From an uncultured Eubacteriales bacterium (GTDB taxonomy: Bacteria; Bacillota; Clostridia; Peptostreptococcales; Anaerovoracaceae), in contig ONAY01000003.1 in NCBI GenBank assembly GCA_900315895.1, forward strand, positions 59,007 through 123,006: a stretch of DNA of 64,000 bases. The letters are read 5' to 3'. Positions 44,655 to 54,080 of the stretch are shown in pieces. Made by a program: the position numbers and the translations under genes. Every line of letters begins with the position of its first letter. The first letter of the stretch is position 1. Under the pieces are notes generated by a model, which saw nothing but the letters and a program-made list of their open reading frames with translations, was not told the origin of the DNA and searched no databases.

Positions 44655-45725
44655 ATGAACAAAGAACTTATTGTCGTAAAGATAGGCACCAGTTCCATCA
44701 CAGACCGGGACGGCAGCATAAGTGAGCCGAAGCTCAGAAACATAGTGAGGCAGATCTGTGATCTGAAGGACATGGGACACAGCATAATCATAGTATCATC
44801 AGGCTCCATCGCAGCAGGATTCAGGAGGCTGGGATACTCCATGAGGCCCACTACCGTACAGAGGAAACAGGCTGCGGCGGCCTGCGGACAGGGGCTGCTT
44901 ATGGAAATGTACACAGAGGCCCTGTATGAGAGGGGGTATGTATCTGCCCAGATCCTTCTGACCAGAACAGACTTCACGGACATGAAGAGATACAGGAACG
45001 CCTTTAACGCCCTGGGCACCCTTCTGAAGGCCGGTGCCATACCTGTCATAAATGAAAACGACAGCGTGGCCACAGAAGAGATCAAGCTGGGGGACAATGA
45101 TACGCTTTCCGCCCAGGTAGCGGGAATGATGCACGCGGATCTTTTGGTGCTCCTTACGGATGTGGACGGCCTCTATACCGGGGATCCCTCCAAAGAGGGA
45201 AGTGAGCGCATCCCGGTGGTAAACAGGATCACCCAGGAGACGGAGAAGCTGGCAGGAGGAGCAGGCTCCGGAAACGGAACAGGGGGAATGAAGACGAAGC
45301 TTTCCGCGGCTAAGTTTGCCACAACGGCTGGGGTACCGGTGTTCATCTGCTCCTATAGAGACGAAGACTCGGTCAAAAAAGCCGTTACAGGAGAGGGCCA
45401 GGGGACCCTCTTCACCTCAGTTGGAAGACTTAAGACAAGACTTCAGTGGATGGCGTTTTTTGCTGAACCCAAGGGAAACGTTTACGTGGATCGGGGCGCG
45501 GCGGAGGCCATAACAGAGAAGGGCAAGAGCCTCTTGAGACGAGGGGTGGTGGCCTGGGAAGGAGACTTCGAACAAGGAGATGTGGTAAACATCCTTCTGA
45601 CCGAGACCCACAAACTTCTGGGAAGGGGGATCGCAGGCTGCTCAAGGCGTGACCTTGCAGGCTCCGGTGAAAACATAAAGGAAGTGGTCCACAAGGACAA
45701 TATGGCGGTGAACATCAATGAGTGA
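44655..45725 (+). CDS. proB: Glutamate 5-kinase
   Basis: 356 residues: an amino-acid kinase domain (~1-255, VVKIGTSSITDRDG, SSGSIAAGFRRLGY, VINENDSVATEEIKLGDNDTLSA and GTGGMKTKLSAAKFA) and a C-terminal PUA domain (~270-350). It makes glutamyl 5-phosphate, the first step of proline synthesis, and is normally feedback-inhibited by proline. The frame opens at 44562, before the predicted promoter; AGAGG lies before ATG 44655 and fixes the start. It overlaps proA by eight bases. Confidence 0.95.
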   Translation: MNKELIVVKIGTSSITDRDGSISEPKLRNIVRQICDLKDMGHSIIIVSSGSIAAGFRRLGYSMRPTTVQRKQAAAACGQGLLMEMYTEALYERGYVSAQILLTRTDFTDMKRYRNAFNALGTLLKAGAIPVINENDSVATEEIKLGDNDTLSAQVAGMMHADLLVLLTDVDGLYTGDPSKEGSERIPVVNRITQETEKLAGGAGSGNGTGGMKTKLSAAKFATTAGVPVFICSYRDEDSVKKAVTGEGQGTLFTSVGRLKTRLQWMAFFAEPKGNVYVDRGAAEAITEKGKSLLRRGVVAWEGDFEQGDVVNILLTETHKLLGRGIAGCSRRDLAGSGENIKEVVHKDNMAVNINE

Positions 45726-46971
45726 ATACAGAGAAGTAATTGACAAGGCCAAAAGCGTAAAGGAGAGATCCCGCAGCCTGGGCCTCATTAAACCTGAAGA
45801 TAAGAATGCTGCACTTTTAAGTATCGCTTGTGCCCTGGAAGAGCAGGCTCCAAGCATACTGGAAGCAAACTCGATAGACATGGAGGGCGCAAAAAAATCA
45901 GGCATGAACCTGCAGCTCCAGGACAGGCTGAGGCTCACAGAGGACAGGATCAAAGCCATGGCTGAAGGAGTCAGACAGGTGGCTGGGCTGGAGGACCCGG
46001 TAGGAAGGATCATGGATGAATGGACCAGACCAAACGGCCTCCTTATCCGGAAGGTAAGCGTTCCCATGGGAGTGATCGCCATGATCTATGAGGCGAGACC
46101 CAATGTAACAGTAGATGCAGCGGTACTTGCTTTAAAAGCAGGAAGCGGTATAATCTTAAGAGGGAGCGGAAGCGCTCTTGAGACCAATAAGAAGCTGGTA
46201 AGGGTCATGAAGGGGGCCTTGAAAGGCACCGTGATCGACCCGGGATGCATGGAACTCATAGAGGAAAAGTCCCATGACGCGGTGAACCAGCTTATGGGGC
46301 TCACTGAGTATCTGGACCTTATAATCCCGAGAGGAGGTGCAGATCTCATCAGGAACGTAGTGCAGAATTCCAGGGTGCCGGTACTTGAGACCGGCGTCGG
46401 AAACTGTCACGTCTTCGTGGATGAGACGGCGGATCCTGAGATGGCAGGGAAGATCATCCTGAACGCAAAGACCCAGCGTCCGTCGGTCTGCAATGCCTGC
46501 GAGAGTCTTTTGATACATGAGGACTGGCTTCCCAATGCAAAAGACATCCTGGAGAAGCTGATCCGGGCAGGTGTGAAGATCCACTCTGATCAGAGGATAA
46601 GAGAGCTCGTGCCCGAAGCCGACCCGGCAACGGATGATGACTGGGGCAGGGAGTATCTCGGCCTCGAAATATCTGTTAAGACAGTGGGAAGCCTTGATGA
46701 AGCCATAGAGCACATAAACAGGTACGGGACACATCATACGGAGTGCATAGTGACCGAGGATGCTGAGAGCGCAGAGAGGTTCCTAAAGGAAGTGGATGCT
46801 GCCGCAGTCAACTGGAACGCCTCCACCAGATTCACCGATGGATTTGAATTTGGATTTGGGGCGGAGATAGGCATATCCACACAGAAGATGCATGCAAGAG
46901 GGCCTTTGGGCCTCAAGGAGATAACTTCATACAAGTACATGGTCAAAGGAAATGGCCAGGTGAGGGGATAG
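45718..46971 (+). CDS. proA: Glutamate-5-semialdehyde dehydrogenase (gamma-glutamyl phosphate reductase)
   Basis: 417 residues of the aldehyde dehydrogenase superfamily, NADPH-dependent, second step of proline synthesis. Signatures: RKVSVPMGVIAMIYEARPNVTVDAA, ILRGSGSALETNK, and VPVLETGVGNCHVFVDETAD, with the catalytic cysteine in TQRPSVCNACESLL. The C-terminal NWNASTRFTDGFEFGFGAEIGIS is conserved. Its start lies within the last codons of proB, so translation is coupled. Confidence 0.96.
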   Translation: MSEYREVIDKAKSVKERSRSLGLIKPEDKNAALLSIACALEEQAPSILEANSIDMEGAKKSGMNLQLQDRLRLTEDRIKAMAEGVRQVAGLEDPVGRIMDEWTRPNGLLIRKVSVPMGVIAMIYEARPNVTVDAAVLALKAGSGIILRGSGSALETNKKLVRVMKGALKGTVIDPGCMELIEEKSHDAVNQLMGLTEYLDLIIPRGGADLIRNVVQNSRVPVLETGVGNCHVFVDETADPEMAGKIILNAKTQRPSVCNACESLLIHEDWLPNAKDILEKLIRAGVKIHSDQRIRELVPEADPATDDDWGREYLGLEISVKTVGSLDEAIEHINRYGTHHTECIVTEDAESAERFLKEVDAAAVNWNASTRFTDGFEFGFGAEIGISTQKMHARGPLGLKEITSYKYMVKGNGQVRG

Positions 46972-46974
46972 AAT

Positions 46975-47781
46975 ATGATCGAAAAGATGAAAACAGCATT
47001 TCTTGGAAGTGGCTTCATTGCAGGAGCTATGATATCGGGACTGACTGAGTCCGGGACTATTTCGGGAGATCGCATCATGGTGGTGAACCCGTGTAATCCA
47101 GTGACTGCGGGAGCTATTTCCGAGAAGTACGGAGCGGTCCTCGGAGAGCCGGAGGACCTTAGAGATGCGGACCTGGTGGTCTTCTGCGTGAAGCCCCAGA
47201 ACTTCACGGAAGCCATGGAGCAGTATGGCAAATTCTTCGATGACCGGAAGCTCTACGTCTCCGTAATGGCAGGAATAACCACTGCGACCTTAGAAAAGGA
47301 GATCCCGGGTGCAAGAGTGGTGAGGGCCATGCCCAACCTGGGACTGTCAGTGGGGAAAAGCGCCACGGGTTATGCCCTGGGACAGTTCGCCACTGAAGAG
47401 GACGGAAGACTGACCGAGGAGCTCTTCGGGCCCATGGGTCTCACCGAGAAGGTGGATGAGAGCCTCATATCGGCCGTTACAGCCCTTTCAGGGTCCGGCC
47501 CGGCATATTTCTATCTTTTGACAGAGGCAATGGCTGAGGCGGCCATAAGGGACGGAATGGACCGGGATACCGCAGAGCGTCTGGCCCGTCAGACCTTCTT
47601 CGGCTCGGCAAGGCTCATGGAGATGAACGGAAATTCCGCGTCTGAAATGATAGATCACGTGGCGTCCAAGGGCGGCACCACGGAAGCAGGGGTCAAGGCC
47701 ATGCTGGAAAAGGGTTTCAAGGAGTCGGTGGAGGAAGGCTATCTTGCCGCGAGAAGAAGAAGCGACGCTCTTGGTAAATAG
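46975..47781 (+). CDS. proC: Pyrroline-5-carboxylate reductase
   Basis: 268 residues, last step of proline synthesis. N-terminal NADPH fold with FLGSGFIAGAMISGL, then VRAMPNLGLSVGKSATGY, and the C-terminal family signature ALSGSGPAYFYLLTEAMAEAAIRDG and ASKGGTTEAGVKAML. GAGGGG lies 7 bases before ATG 46975, which favours it over ATG 46987. It is 3 bases after proA. With proB and proA it forms a complete glutamate-to-proline operon placed between ftsQ and ftsZ. Confidence 0.95.
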   Translation: MIEKMKTAFLGSGFIAGAMISGLTESGTISGDRIMVVNPCNPVTAGAISEKYGAVLGEPEDLRDADLVVFCVKPQNFTEAMEQYGKFFDDRKLYVSVMAGITTATLEKEIPGARVVRAMPNLGLSVGKSATGYALGQFATEEDGRLTEELFGPMGLTEKVDESLISAVTALSGSGPAYFYLLTEAMAEAAIRDGMDRDTAERLARQTFFGSARLMEMNGNSASEMIDHVASKGGTTEAGVKAMLEKGFKESVEEGYLAARRRSDALGK

Positions 47782-47850
47782 CCCGGGAATGCAGTTTTTT
47801 GCGCTGCATGAAAGAGTGGACCGGACACATTGTTGATTGCAAAAAAAATA

Positions 47851-47879
47851 GTGCAAAAAATAGAGTCATATGCTATAAT
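47851..47879 (+). promoter_or_regulatory. Extended -10 promoter of ftsZ
   Basis: TGCTATAAT (47871-47879) with GTGCAA (47851-47856) 17 bases upstream of TATAAT. Two direct repeats of TGCAAAAAA (from 47838 and 47852) cover the -35 region. ftsZ starts 42 bases after the -10 box. Confidence 0.65.
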
Positions 47880-47920
47880 GCACTTAAGTATGTTTAGTGA
47901 CACTATGGAGGTAGAATTTC

Positions 47921-49141
47921 ATGCTACAGTTTGACACCAACGAGAGAAAAGGGGCAGTGATCAAAGTGATCGGAGTCGGCGGCGGCGGATGCAACGCCAT
48001 CAATCAGATGATCGAAGCCGAACTCAGAGGAATAGATTACATCGCCGTAAACACTGACACTCAGGCTCTCGGTAATGCAGATACTAAGATCCAGATCGGA
48101 GAAAAACTCACGAGAGGCCTCGGAGCAGGTGCGAATCCGGAGATCGGCATGCTGGCTGCTGAAGAGTCCATCGAGGATATCGTAGCCCACATAGAAGACG
48201 CTGACATGGTATTCATCACAGCCGGAATGGGCGGCGGCACCGGTACGGGAGCAGCTCCCGTCATCGCCAAGGCTTCCAAGGCAATGGGAATACTTACTGT
48301 CGGAGTCGTTACCAAGCCCTTCTCTTTTGAGGGTTCCAAGAGAGCCAAACAGGCAGAACTGGGCGTTGAATACCTGAAGGAATATGTGGACGCTCTGGTA
48401 GTGGTTCCCAATGACAAGCTCATCGAGAACAGCTCCAAGACGACTTCCATGCTGGAGGCATTCAAGATGTCTGATGACGTCCTTCGTCAGGGCGTACAGG
48501 GAATCGCAGATCTTATCAGAGACGATGCTCTCATCAACGTTGACTTCGCAGACGTCCGTTCAGTCATGACAGACAGAGGCGTTGCTCACATGGGAGTGGG
48601 ACACGGATTCGGCGAGACCAGAGCAGCTGACGCTGTCAAGGGCGCTGTTGAGAGTCCTCTTCTTGAGACCACCATCGATGGAGCAAAGGCTATCCTGCTC
48701 TACATCGTAGGCGGATATGACATCGGAATGATGGAGATCAACGAGATCGCTTCCGAAGTGCAGAGAAGGGCAGACGAAGACTGCATCCTGATCTTCGGAG
48801 TATCCAACGAAGAATCCATGAAGGACGAGGTCAAGGTGACCGTTATCGCCACCGGATTCGATGACGATGATGATTACGAAGAGGAAGAGCCCGTAGTAGA
48901 GGCACCTCAGCCTCAGGTCCAGCCCAAGCCGGTGACCACAGGCCTTAACAGGACCGACGAAGAGATCAGAATGCCCAAGGACGTACCCCAGGGCAAGGGT
49001 CTTGACGATGTTTTCGGCAAGGTAGAAGGTTTAAGCGGAACAGAAGTTACCCTTCAGGAACTTCTTGAAAAGAAAAAGAACGAAGAGGAAGGCGGATCTG
49101 AAAGATCAGAATTCGTGATCCCCAGCTTCCTTGAGGAATAA
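47921..49141 (+). CDS. ftsZ: Cell division protein FtsZ
   Basis: 406 residues. Tubulin-like GTPase that forms the Z ring. GTP-binding motifs: [13 protein letters not shown], the tubulin signature [13 protein letters not shown] at about 104-116, and the T7 loop [11 protein letters not shown] with the catalytic aspartates. A variable Pro/Glu-rich linker (~310-385) leads to the C-terminal docking peptide [11 protein letters not shown], which binds partners such as SepF and FtsA. GGAGGT precedes ATG 47921. No ftsA gene lies next to it, as in many Clostridia. Confidence 0.97.
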   Translation: MLQFDTNERKGAVIKVIGVGGGGCNAINQMIEAELRGIDYIAVNTDTQALGNADTKIQIGEKLTRGLGAGANPEIGMLAAEESIEDIVAHIEDADMVFITAGMGGGTGTGAAPVIAKASKAMGILTVGVVTKPFSFEGSKRAKQAELGVEYLKEYVDALVVVPNDKLIENSSKTTSMLEAFKMSDDVLRQGVQGIADLIRDDALINVDFADVRSVMTDRGVAHMGVGHGFGETRAADAVKGAVESPLLETTIDGAKAILLYIVGGYDIGMMEINEIASEVQRRADEDCILIFGVSNEESMKDEVKVTVIATGFDDDDDYEEEEPVVEAPQPQVQPKPVTTGLNRTDEEIRMPKDVPQGKGLDDVFGKVEGLSGTEVTLQELLEKKKNEEEGGSERSEFVIPSFLEE

Positions 49142-49146
49142 CTGAG

Positions 49147-49195
49147 ACCGGAAAACCGGTTTTGATATGACCGAGCCGGCGAAGCCGGCTTTCGG
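49147..49195 (+). terminator. Tandem hairpins after ftsZ
   Basis: First: ACCGG (49147-49151), AAAA loop, CCGGT (49156-49160), TTT. Second: AGCCGGC (49174-49180), GAA loop, GCCGGCT (49184-49190), TTC. Together they probably terminate ftsZ; neither has a long T tract. Confidence 0.65.
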
Positions 49196-49215
49196 TGTAT
49201 AATCGGACGAGCCGT

Positions 49216-50010
49216 TTGAAAGAGATTATATCTGACAAAAACAAAATATTCAGACATGCTCTTGAGCTTAAGAAAAAGAAATACCGTGAAAAGTGGAGAG
49301 AATATCTTATAGAGGGGCCCAATCTCATAGAGGAGGCTCTCAAAGAAGGTATTGAGATCAAAGCTCTCATGGTAAGGCATGAGGCCGGACCGGAAAGCCT
49401 TAACGGCATCGGAACTGCTTTCAGCGAAGTACCGGGGGACAGGATCTATATGCTGCCCCCTTCTTTGTTCTCTAAGTTGAGCGATACCGTGACGCCTCAG
49501 GGAGTCATGGGCATCATCGGAATGAAGGATACGGATCCCTACGCCCTGGACCTTAATGGTGGCAATATCATAGTGCTGGACAGGCTGCAGGATCCGGGAA
49601 ACATCGGAACCATCCTGAGGACCGCAGATGCTGCCGGATTCAGTCTGGCAGTGTTTATGAAGGGGACATCCGATCCCTACTCACCCAAGGCCGTAAGATC
49701 TGCTGCGGGTTCAGTTCTCAGGATGCCGGTTGCATTTTTTGAGACGAACGAAGAACTGTCTGCTTTTCTTAAAGCCCGGGACAAAAAACTCATCGTCTCC
49801 TTTATGACCGCGGAGAAGGCGTATTACGAGGAGGATCTATCCCGTGACTGCGCCATAGTGGTGGGCAATGAAGGAAACGGAGTGTCTAAAGAGCTCATTG
49901 ATATGGCAGACGTTAAAATATGTATTCCCATGGCCGGCGAGACCGAGAGCCTCAATGCGTCCATGGCGGCGGGAATACTGATGTATGAAAGGATAAGAAG
50001 CAAGAAATGA
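49216..50010 (+). CDS. SpoU/TrmH-family RNA 2'-O-ribose methyltransferase
   Basis: 264 residues from TTG 49216. N-terminal RNA-binding substrate domain (KKKKYREKWREYLIEGPNLIEEAL), then the SPOUT knotted domain with its three motifs: DRLQDPGNIGTILRTADAAGF, DCAIVVGNEGNGVSKEL, and CIPMAGETESLNASMAAGILMYE. It methylates rRNA or tRNA; position before pheST is common for rlmB/yshA-type genes in Firmicutes. The start is uncertain: no ATG fits, GTG 49195 is also in frame, and a TATAAT at 49198-49203 would place the transcript start just before TTG 49216 with no ribosome site. It overlaps pheS by four bases. Confidence 0.87.
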   Translation: MKEIISDKNKIFRHALELKKKKYREKWREYLIEGPNLIEEALKEGIEIKALMVRHEAGPESLNGIGTAFSEVPGDRIYMLPPSLFSKLSDTVTPQGVMGIIGMKDTDPYALDLNGGNIIVLDRLQDPGNIGTILRTADAAGFSLAVFMKGTSDPYSPKAVRSAAGSVLRMPVAFFETNEELSAFLKARDKKLIVSFMTAEKAYYEEDLSRDCAIVVGNEGNGVSKELIDMADVKICIPMAGETESLNASMAAGILMYERIRSKK

Positions 50011-51029
50011 AGGAATCGTTACAGGAGATCCTTAACGAAGCGAAGAGGAGACTGGAAGAAGCCACGTCTCTCAAGGACGCCGAAGATGTAAGGATAAAAG
50101 TATTAGGCAAAAAAGGAGACCTGACATCCATCCTTAAATCCATGGGTGGACTTTCACCTGAGGAGAGGAAGCAGCTGGGAATGGAGGCCAACACAGTAAA
50201 GGCCCAGATCGAACAGATGCTCAAAAACACTCAGGAGCAGCTCAAGGCTGCTGCTCAGGAAGCCAGATTCAAGGCTGAGAAGATCGACGTCACGGAGCCG
50301 GGAAAGGAATACCACCTTGGAACAGAGCACCCTGTGACCATTACCATAAATGAGATCTCAGAGGTGTTTAAGTCCATGGGATTCACCCTGACAGAGGGAC
50401 CGGAGATCGAGACCGTATATAACAACTTCGACGCCCTCAATGCCGGACCTGACCATCCTGCCAGAGACTGGACAGATACCTTCTACATAAATGACAAGGT
50501 CCTCTTGAGGACCCAGACCTCACCGGTACAGGTAAGGACCCTTCAGTCCATGAAGCCGCCCATCAGAGTATTCGCACCGGGAAGATGCTTCAGATGCGAC
50601 ACTCCCGACGCCACCCATTCCCCCATGTTCCATCAGGTGGAGGGCCTGGTGGTAGACGAGGGCATCACCATGGCTGACCTTAAGGGAGTTCTGGACAGCT
50701 TCGCAAAGAAGATGTTCGGATCTGAGACCAGGACCAAGTTCAGACCTCACCACTTCCCGTTCACCGAGCCTTCAGCAGAGATGGACGTATCCTGCTTCAA
50801 GTGCGGAGGCAGGGGATGCAGAGTCTGCAAGGGTTCAGGCTGGATCGAGATCCTGGGCTGCGGAATGGTACATCCCTCAGTCCTCAAGGTAGGCGGCATC
50901 GATACTGAGAAGTACACAGGTTTTGCCTTCGGCCTTGGAGTAGAGCGTGTGGCCATGCTCAAGCACGAAATAGATGACATAAGACTTCTCTATGAGAACG
51001 ATATGCGTTTCATAGAACAGTTCAAATAG
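50007..51029 (+). CDS. pheS: Phenylalanyl-tRNA synthetase, alpha subunit
   Basis: 340 residues. N-terminal coiled coil (~1-85) that reaches the tRNA, then the class II catalytic core: HPARDWTDTFYI, LLRTQTSPVQVRTL (motif 2 region), FHQVEGLVVDEGITMADLKG, and GFAFGLGVERVAMLKH (motif 3). The short insertion CGGRGCRVCKGSGW is a known zinc-finger-like feature of the family. It starts within the methyltransferase stop (ATGA overlap) and is followed by pheT after 15 bases. Confidence 0.97.
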   Translation: MKESLQEILNEAKRRLEEATSLKDAEDVRIKVLGKKGDLTSILKSMGGLSPEERKQLGMEANTVKAQIEQMLKNTQEQLKAAAQEARFKAEKIDVTEPGKEYHLGTEHPVTITINEISEVFKSMGFTLTEGPEIETVYNNFDALNAGPDHPARDWTDTFYINDKVLLRTQTSPVQVRTLQSMKPPIRVFAPGRCFRCDTPDATHSPMFHQVEGLVVDEGITMADLKGVLDSFAKKMFGSETRTKFRPHHFPFTEPSAEMDVSCFKCGGRGCRVCKGSGWIEILGCGMVHPSVLKVGGIDTEKYTGFAFGLGVERVAMLKHEIDDIRLLYENDMRFIEQFK

Positions 51030-51044
51030 AAGGAGACGGCTTAA

Positions 51045-53558
51045 ATGATAGTTTCTTTAGAATGGTTAAAAGATTATACGGACGTCAAGGTGAGCCCGGA
51101 AGTTTTTTGCGAAAGGATGATCATGTCAGGATCCAACCTGGAGACGATGGAGCTTACGGGAGAGGGCATCTCAGGCGTAGTCGTAGGTAAGATAGAGAAG
51201 ATAGAAAAGCATCCTCACGCTGACAAGCTGGTGGTGCTTCAGGTAAATGTAGGTGACATCGGGGCTTACGGCAAGGATCCTGAGACAGGGCTCCTTCAGA
51301 TAGTGACCGGAGCAACCAACGTATACGAGGGAGCTTACGTTCCCGTAGCCTTGAATGGGGCACACATCCCGGGACCCCTCCACGGTCAGCCCAAGACTGA
51401 GGGCGGAGTGGACCTGAGAGCAGGTGAGCTCAGGGGAGTTATGTCATATGGAATGCTCTGCTCCTTCGGAGAGCTGGGCTACGATGACAAGGTAGTTCCG
51501 GTCAATCAGAAGGACGGCATCTGGCTTCTGGATCACGACAGGAAGAACGCCGGCAAGTTCGAAAGCGCCCTGGGACAGGACGTGGTTGATGTCATGGGCC
51601 TCAAGGACGCTGTGATCGACTTCGAGATCACACCGAACCGTCCCGACTGTCTGGCCATGATAGGAATGGCAAGAGAGGCCGCAGCCACCTTCGGCACCGA
51701 GCTCAAATATCCCGAGACCGGCGTCAAGGAAGAGGTTGAGGATGTAAATGATTACATCACCTGCGAAGTGAGATCCGACCTGTGCAAAAGATACACCGCA
51801 AGGATCGTCAAGGACATCAAGGTGGAGGATTCCCCCTGGTGGCTCCAGAAGAGGCTCATCCAGGCCGGCATGAGACCCATCAATAACATAGTCGACATCA
51901 CCAACTTCGTAATGCTGGAATATGGCCAGCCGCTTCACGCCTTCGACATCGAATCCCTTGCAGGACACAAGATCATTGTCGATACCGCAAGAGACGGCGA
52001 GAAGTTCGTCACACTGGACGGAACAGAGAGAACTCTGGACGACAGGATGCTTATGATCAATGATCAGGAGAAGCCTGTGGCAGTTGCAGGAGTAATGGGA
52101 GGTCTCAATTCAGAGATCCTTCCTGAGACCAAGACCATCGTTATCGAGTCCGCCAACTTCCAGGCGAATTCCGTGCGTACCACAGCCAAGAGGCTGGGAC
52201 TGAGAACGGAAGCATCCGGAAGATATGAGAAGGGGATCGACCCCAACCTTGCAAGAGATGCAGCTGACAGAGTCTGCCACCTTATCGAGCTCGTTGGCGC
52301 AGGAACAGTGGTCAAGGGAAGGGTAGACATCTATCCCGTTCCAGAGGAAGCTGTTCCGGTACACGCAAGAGTATCCAGGATCAACAAGGTCCTTGGAATA
52401 GATATTCCGAGAGAGCAGATGGTATCCTATCTTGAATCTCTTGAGATGACCGTTACGGGAGAGGGCGATGACATGTACGTCAGCTATCCCACAGTCAGAC
52501 AGGACATCAAGATCGAGGAAGACATAGTTGAAGAGGTCGCAAGACTCTATGGATATGACAAGCTTCCGGTGACCATTCCCAAGGGAAACAATGAGGCTTC
52601 TCAGAGCTACTCAAGAGACATCAGAGACACCATCAGAAAGAGCCTCTGCGCACTGGGACTGGACGAGATCCAGACCTATTCATTCGTAAGCCCTAAGAGC
52701 GTTGACAACGTCAGGATCGCTGAGGATTCCTGGGAGAGAGGCTTCGTTAAGATCCTGAATCCTCTGGGAGAAGATACTTCCGTAATGAGGACCATCCTCA
52801 CTCCGCAGATGATGGAGGTCCTTGGAAGAAACTATTCCAGAAACATCGATACCGTCAAGGCCTTCGAGATCGGGAACACCTTCATGATGAACTACATAGA
52901 AGAAGATGGACTTCCCTATGAGGGATTCGATATCTCCTTCGGAATGTACGGAGAAGGTACAGGATTCTTCGAGCTTAAAGGTATCATACAGGAAATGCTC
53001 TACATGCTCGGTATAAGAAATCTTAAGTTCGTGCCCGAAACGGAGTACGGTATCTACCATCCGGGAAGATGTGCCAGGATCAGTGCGGTCCACACTGCTC
53101 ATCTTGAGAACGGAGACAAGGAAGAAGAGATCGAGATAGGCATCATGGGTGAGGTACATCCGGAAGTCACCGAGAAGTTTGGAATCGGTACCAGAGCATA
53201 TGCAGCCGAACTTACTCTGGACGGAATACTGACACTGGCCGATACCACAAAGATATTCAAACCGCTTCCCAAGTATCCTGCAATCATCAGAGATATCGCT
53301 CTGGTGGTAAAGGAAAGCGAAACGGTGGGCAATATAGAAGAAGTTATAAAGAAGTCAGCCGGCGATCTGCTTAAGAACGTGAAGCTCTTCGACATCTACA
53401 GAGGAGTTCCCATTCCTCCGGGAAAGAAGAGCGTGGCTTTCAGCCTGACCTACAGGTCGGATGAAAAGACCCTTAAGGACGATGAGGCTGCCCAGGTACA
53501 CGCTAAGGTCGTCAAAGCCCTTGAAGAGGAGCTTGGAGCGATCTTGAGAGAAATATAG
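51045..53558 (+). CDS. pheT: Phenylalanyl-tRNA synthetase, beta subunit
   Basis: 837 residues: an EMAP-type tRNA-binding domain (~40-155, KIEKHPHADKLVVLQVNVG), B3/B4 editing domain (~210-390, ITPNRPDCLAMIGMAREAA), B5 domain (~405-475), the core domain, and a C-terminal FDX-ACB anticodon-binding domain (~745-837, KYPAIIRDIALVV). With PheS it forms the heterotetramer. AAGGAGAC precedes the start. Slightly longer than the ~800 residues typical of Firmicutes, with no obvious insertion that breaks a domain. Confidence 0.97.
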   Translation: MIVSLEWLKDYTDVKVSPEVFCERMIMSGSNLETMELTGEGISGVVVGKIEKIEKHPHADKLVVLQVNVGDIGAYGKDPETGLLQIVTGATNVYEGAYVPVALNGAHIPGPLHGQPKTEGGVDLRAGELRGVMSYGMLCSFGELGYDDKVVPVNQKDGIWLLDHDRKNAGKFESALGQDVVDVMGLKDAVIDFEITPNRPDCLAMIGMAREAAATFGTELKYPETGVKEEVEDVNDYITCEVRSDLCKRYTARIVKDIKVEDSPWWLQKRLIQAGMRPINNIVDITNFVMLEYGQPLHAFDIESLAGHKIIVDTARDGEKFVTLDGTERTLDDRMLMINDQEKPVAVAGVMGGLNSEILPETKTIVIESANFQANSVRTTAKRLGLRTEASGRYEKGIDPNLARDAADRVCHLIELVGAGTVVKGRVDIYPVPEEAVPVHARVSRINKVLGIDIPREQMVSYLESLEMTVTGEGDDMYVSYPTVRQDIKIEEDIVEEVARLYGYDKLPVTIPKGNNEASQSYSRDIRDTIRKSLCALGLDEIQTYSFVSPKSVDNVRIAEDSWERGFVKILNPLGEDTSVMRTILTPQMMEVLGRNYSRNIDTVKAFEIGNTFMMNYIEEDGLPYEGFDISFGMYGEGTGFFELKGIIQEMLYMLGIRNLKFVPETEYGIYHPGRCARISAVHTAHLENGDKEEEIEIGIMGEVHPEVTEKFGIGTRAYAAELTLDGILTLADTTKIFKPLPKYPAIIRDIALVVKESETVGNIEEVIKKSAGDLLKNVKLFDIYRGVPIPPGKKSVAFSLTYRSDEKTLKDDEAAQVHAKVVKALEEELGAILREI

Positions 53559-53594
53559 GTTATCCCTGATATATTCGGAACTTAAGGAGACATC

Positions 53595-54056
53595 ATGGAA
53601 GACAACAAGGTAACAGTAAGGATCTACGGACAGGAGTACACCATTTCCGGAGAGAGAGACCCGGAAACGATCCAGGAGATCGCAGCATACGTAGACGAAA
53701 AGATGAGAGAGATCTCTAAATTCACATCCAGCGCAAGAGCAGGTTCTCTTGCCACTCTGGCCTGCGTCAACATGGCGGACGAAGTGTTCGGCATGAGGGA
53801 AGAAGTCACCAAACTCAGGGAAGAGAATGCAAAGCTGGAGAACGATACACAGCACTATATGAAGCTGTGGGATGAAGCAAAGCAGAACTTCATCCAGTAC
53901 AAGGAAGGCGCTTCCAAGGCAGACGAAGACAAGAAAGAGATCGAGGATTACGCTGCCAAGCTGGAAGCTAAAGTTAAGGAATTCGAGTCTGCATATTTCG
54001 ATCTTCAGATGGAAAATATCCAGCTCAAGGATGAGATATCAAAGCTCAAAAAATAA
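53595..54056 (+). CDS. zapA: Cell division protein ZapA with a long coiled-coil tail
   Basis: 153 residues. The N-terminal ~60 residues are the ZapA domain (KVTVRIYGQEYTISGERDPETIQEIAAYVDEKM), which bundles FtsZ filaments. The rest is a continuous coiled coil (~70-153). Ordinary ZapA has about 90-110 residues; the longer tail is common in Clostridia. AAGGAGAC precedes ATG 53595. It lies between pheT and mutS2, the usual Firmicute setting. Confidence 0.92.
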   Translation: MEDNKVTVRIYGQEYTISGERDPETIQEIAAYVDEKMREISKFTSSARAGSLATLACVNMADEVFGMREEVTKLREENAKLENDTQHYMKLWDEAKQNFIQYKEGASKADEDKKEIEDYAAKLEAKVKEFESAYFDLQMENIQLKDEISKLKK

Positions 54057-54080
54057 GATCATGGAGTCCGTAAGAGGTAA

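Noticed and set aside
47791-47812. Terminator after proC (ATGCAG ... CTGCAT)
   Set aside because: The stem is 6 bp, the T run is in the loop, and no T tract follows; it rather frames a TTTTGCGC word.
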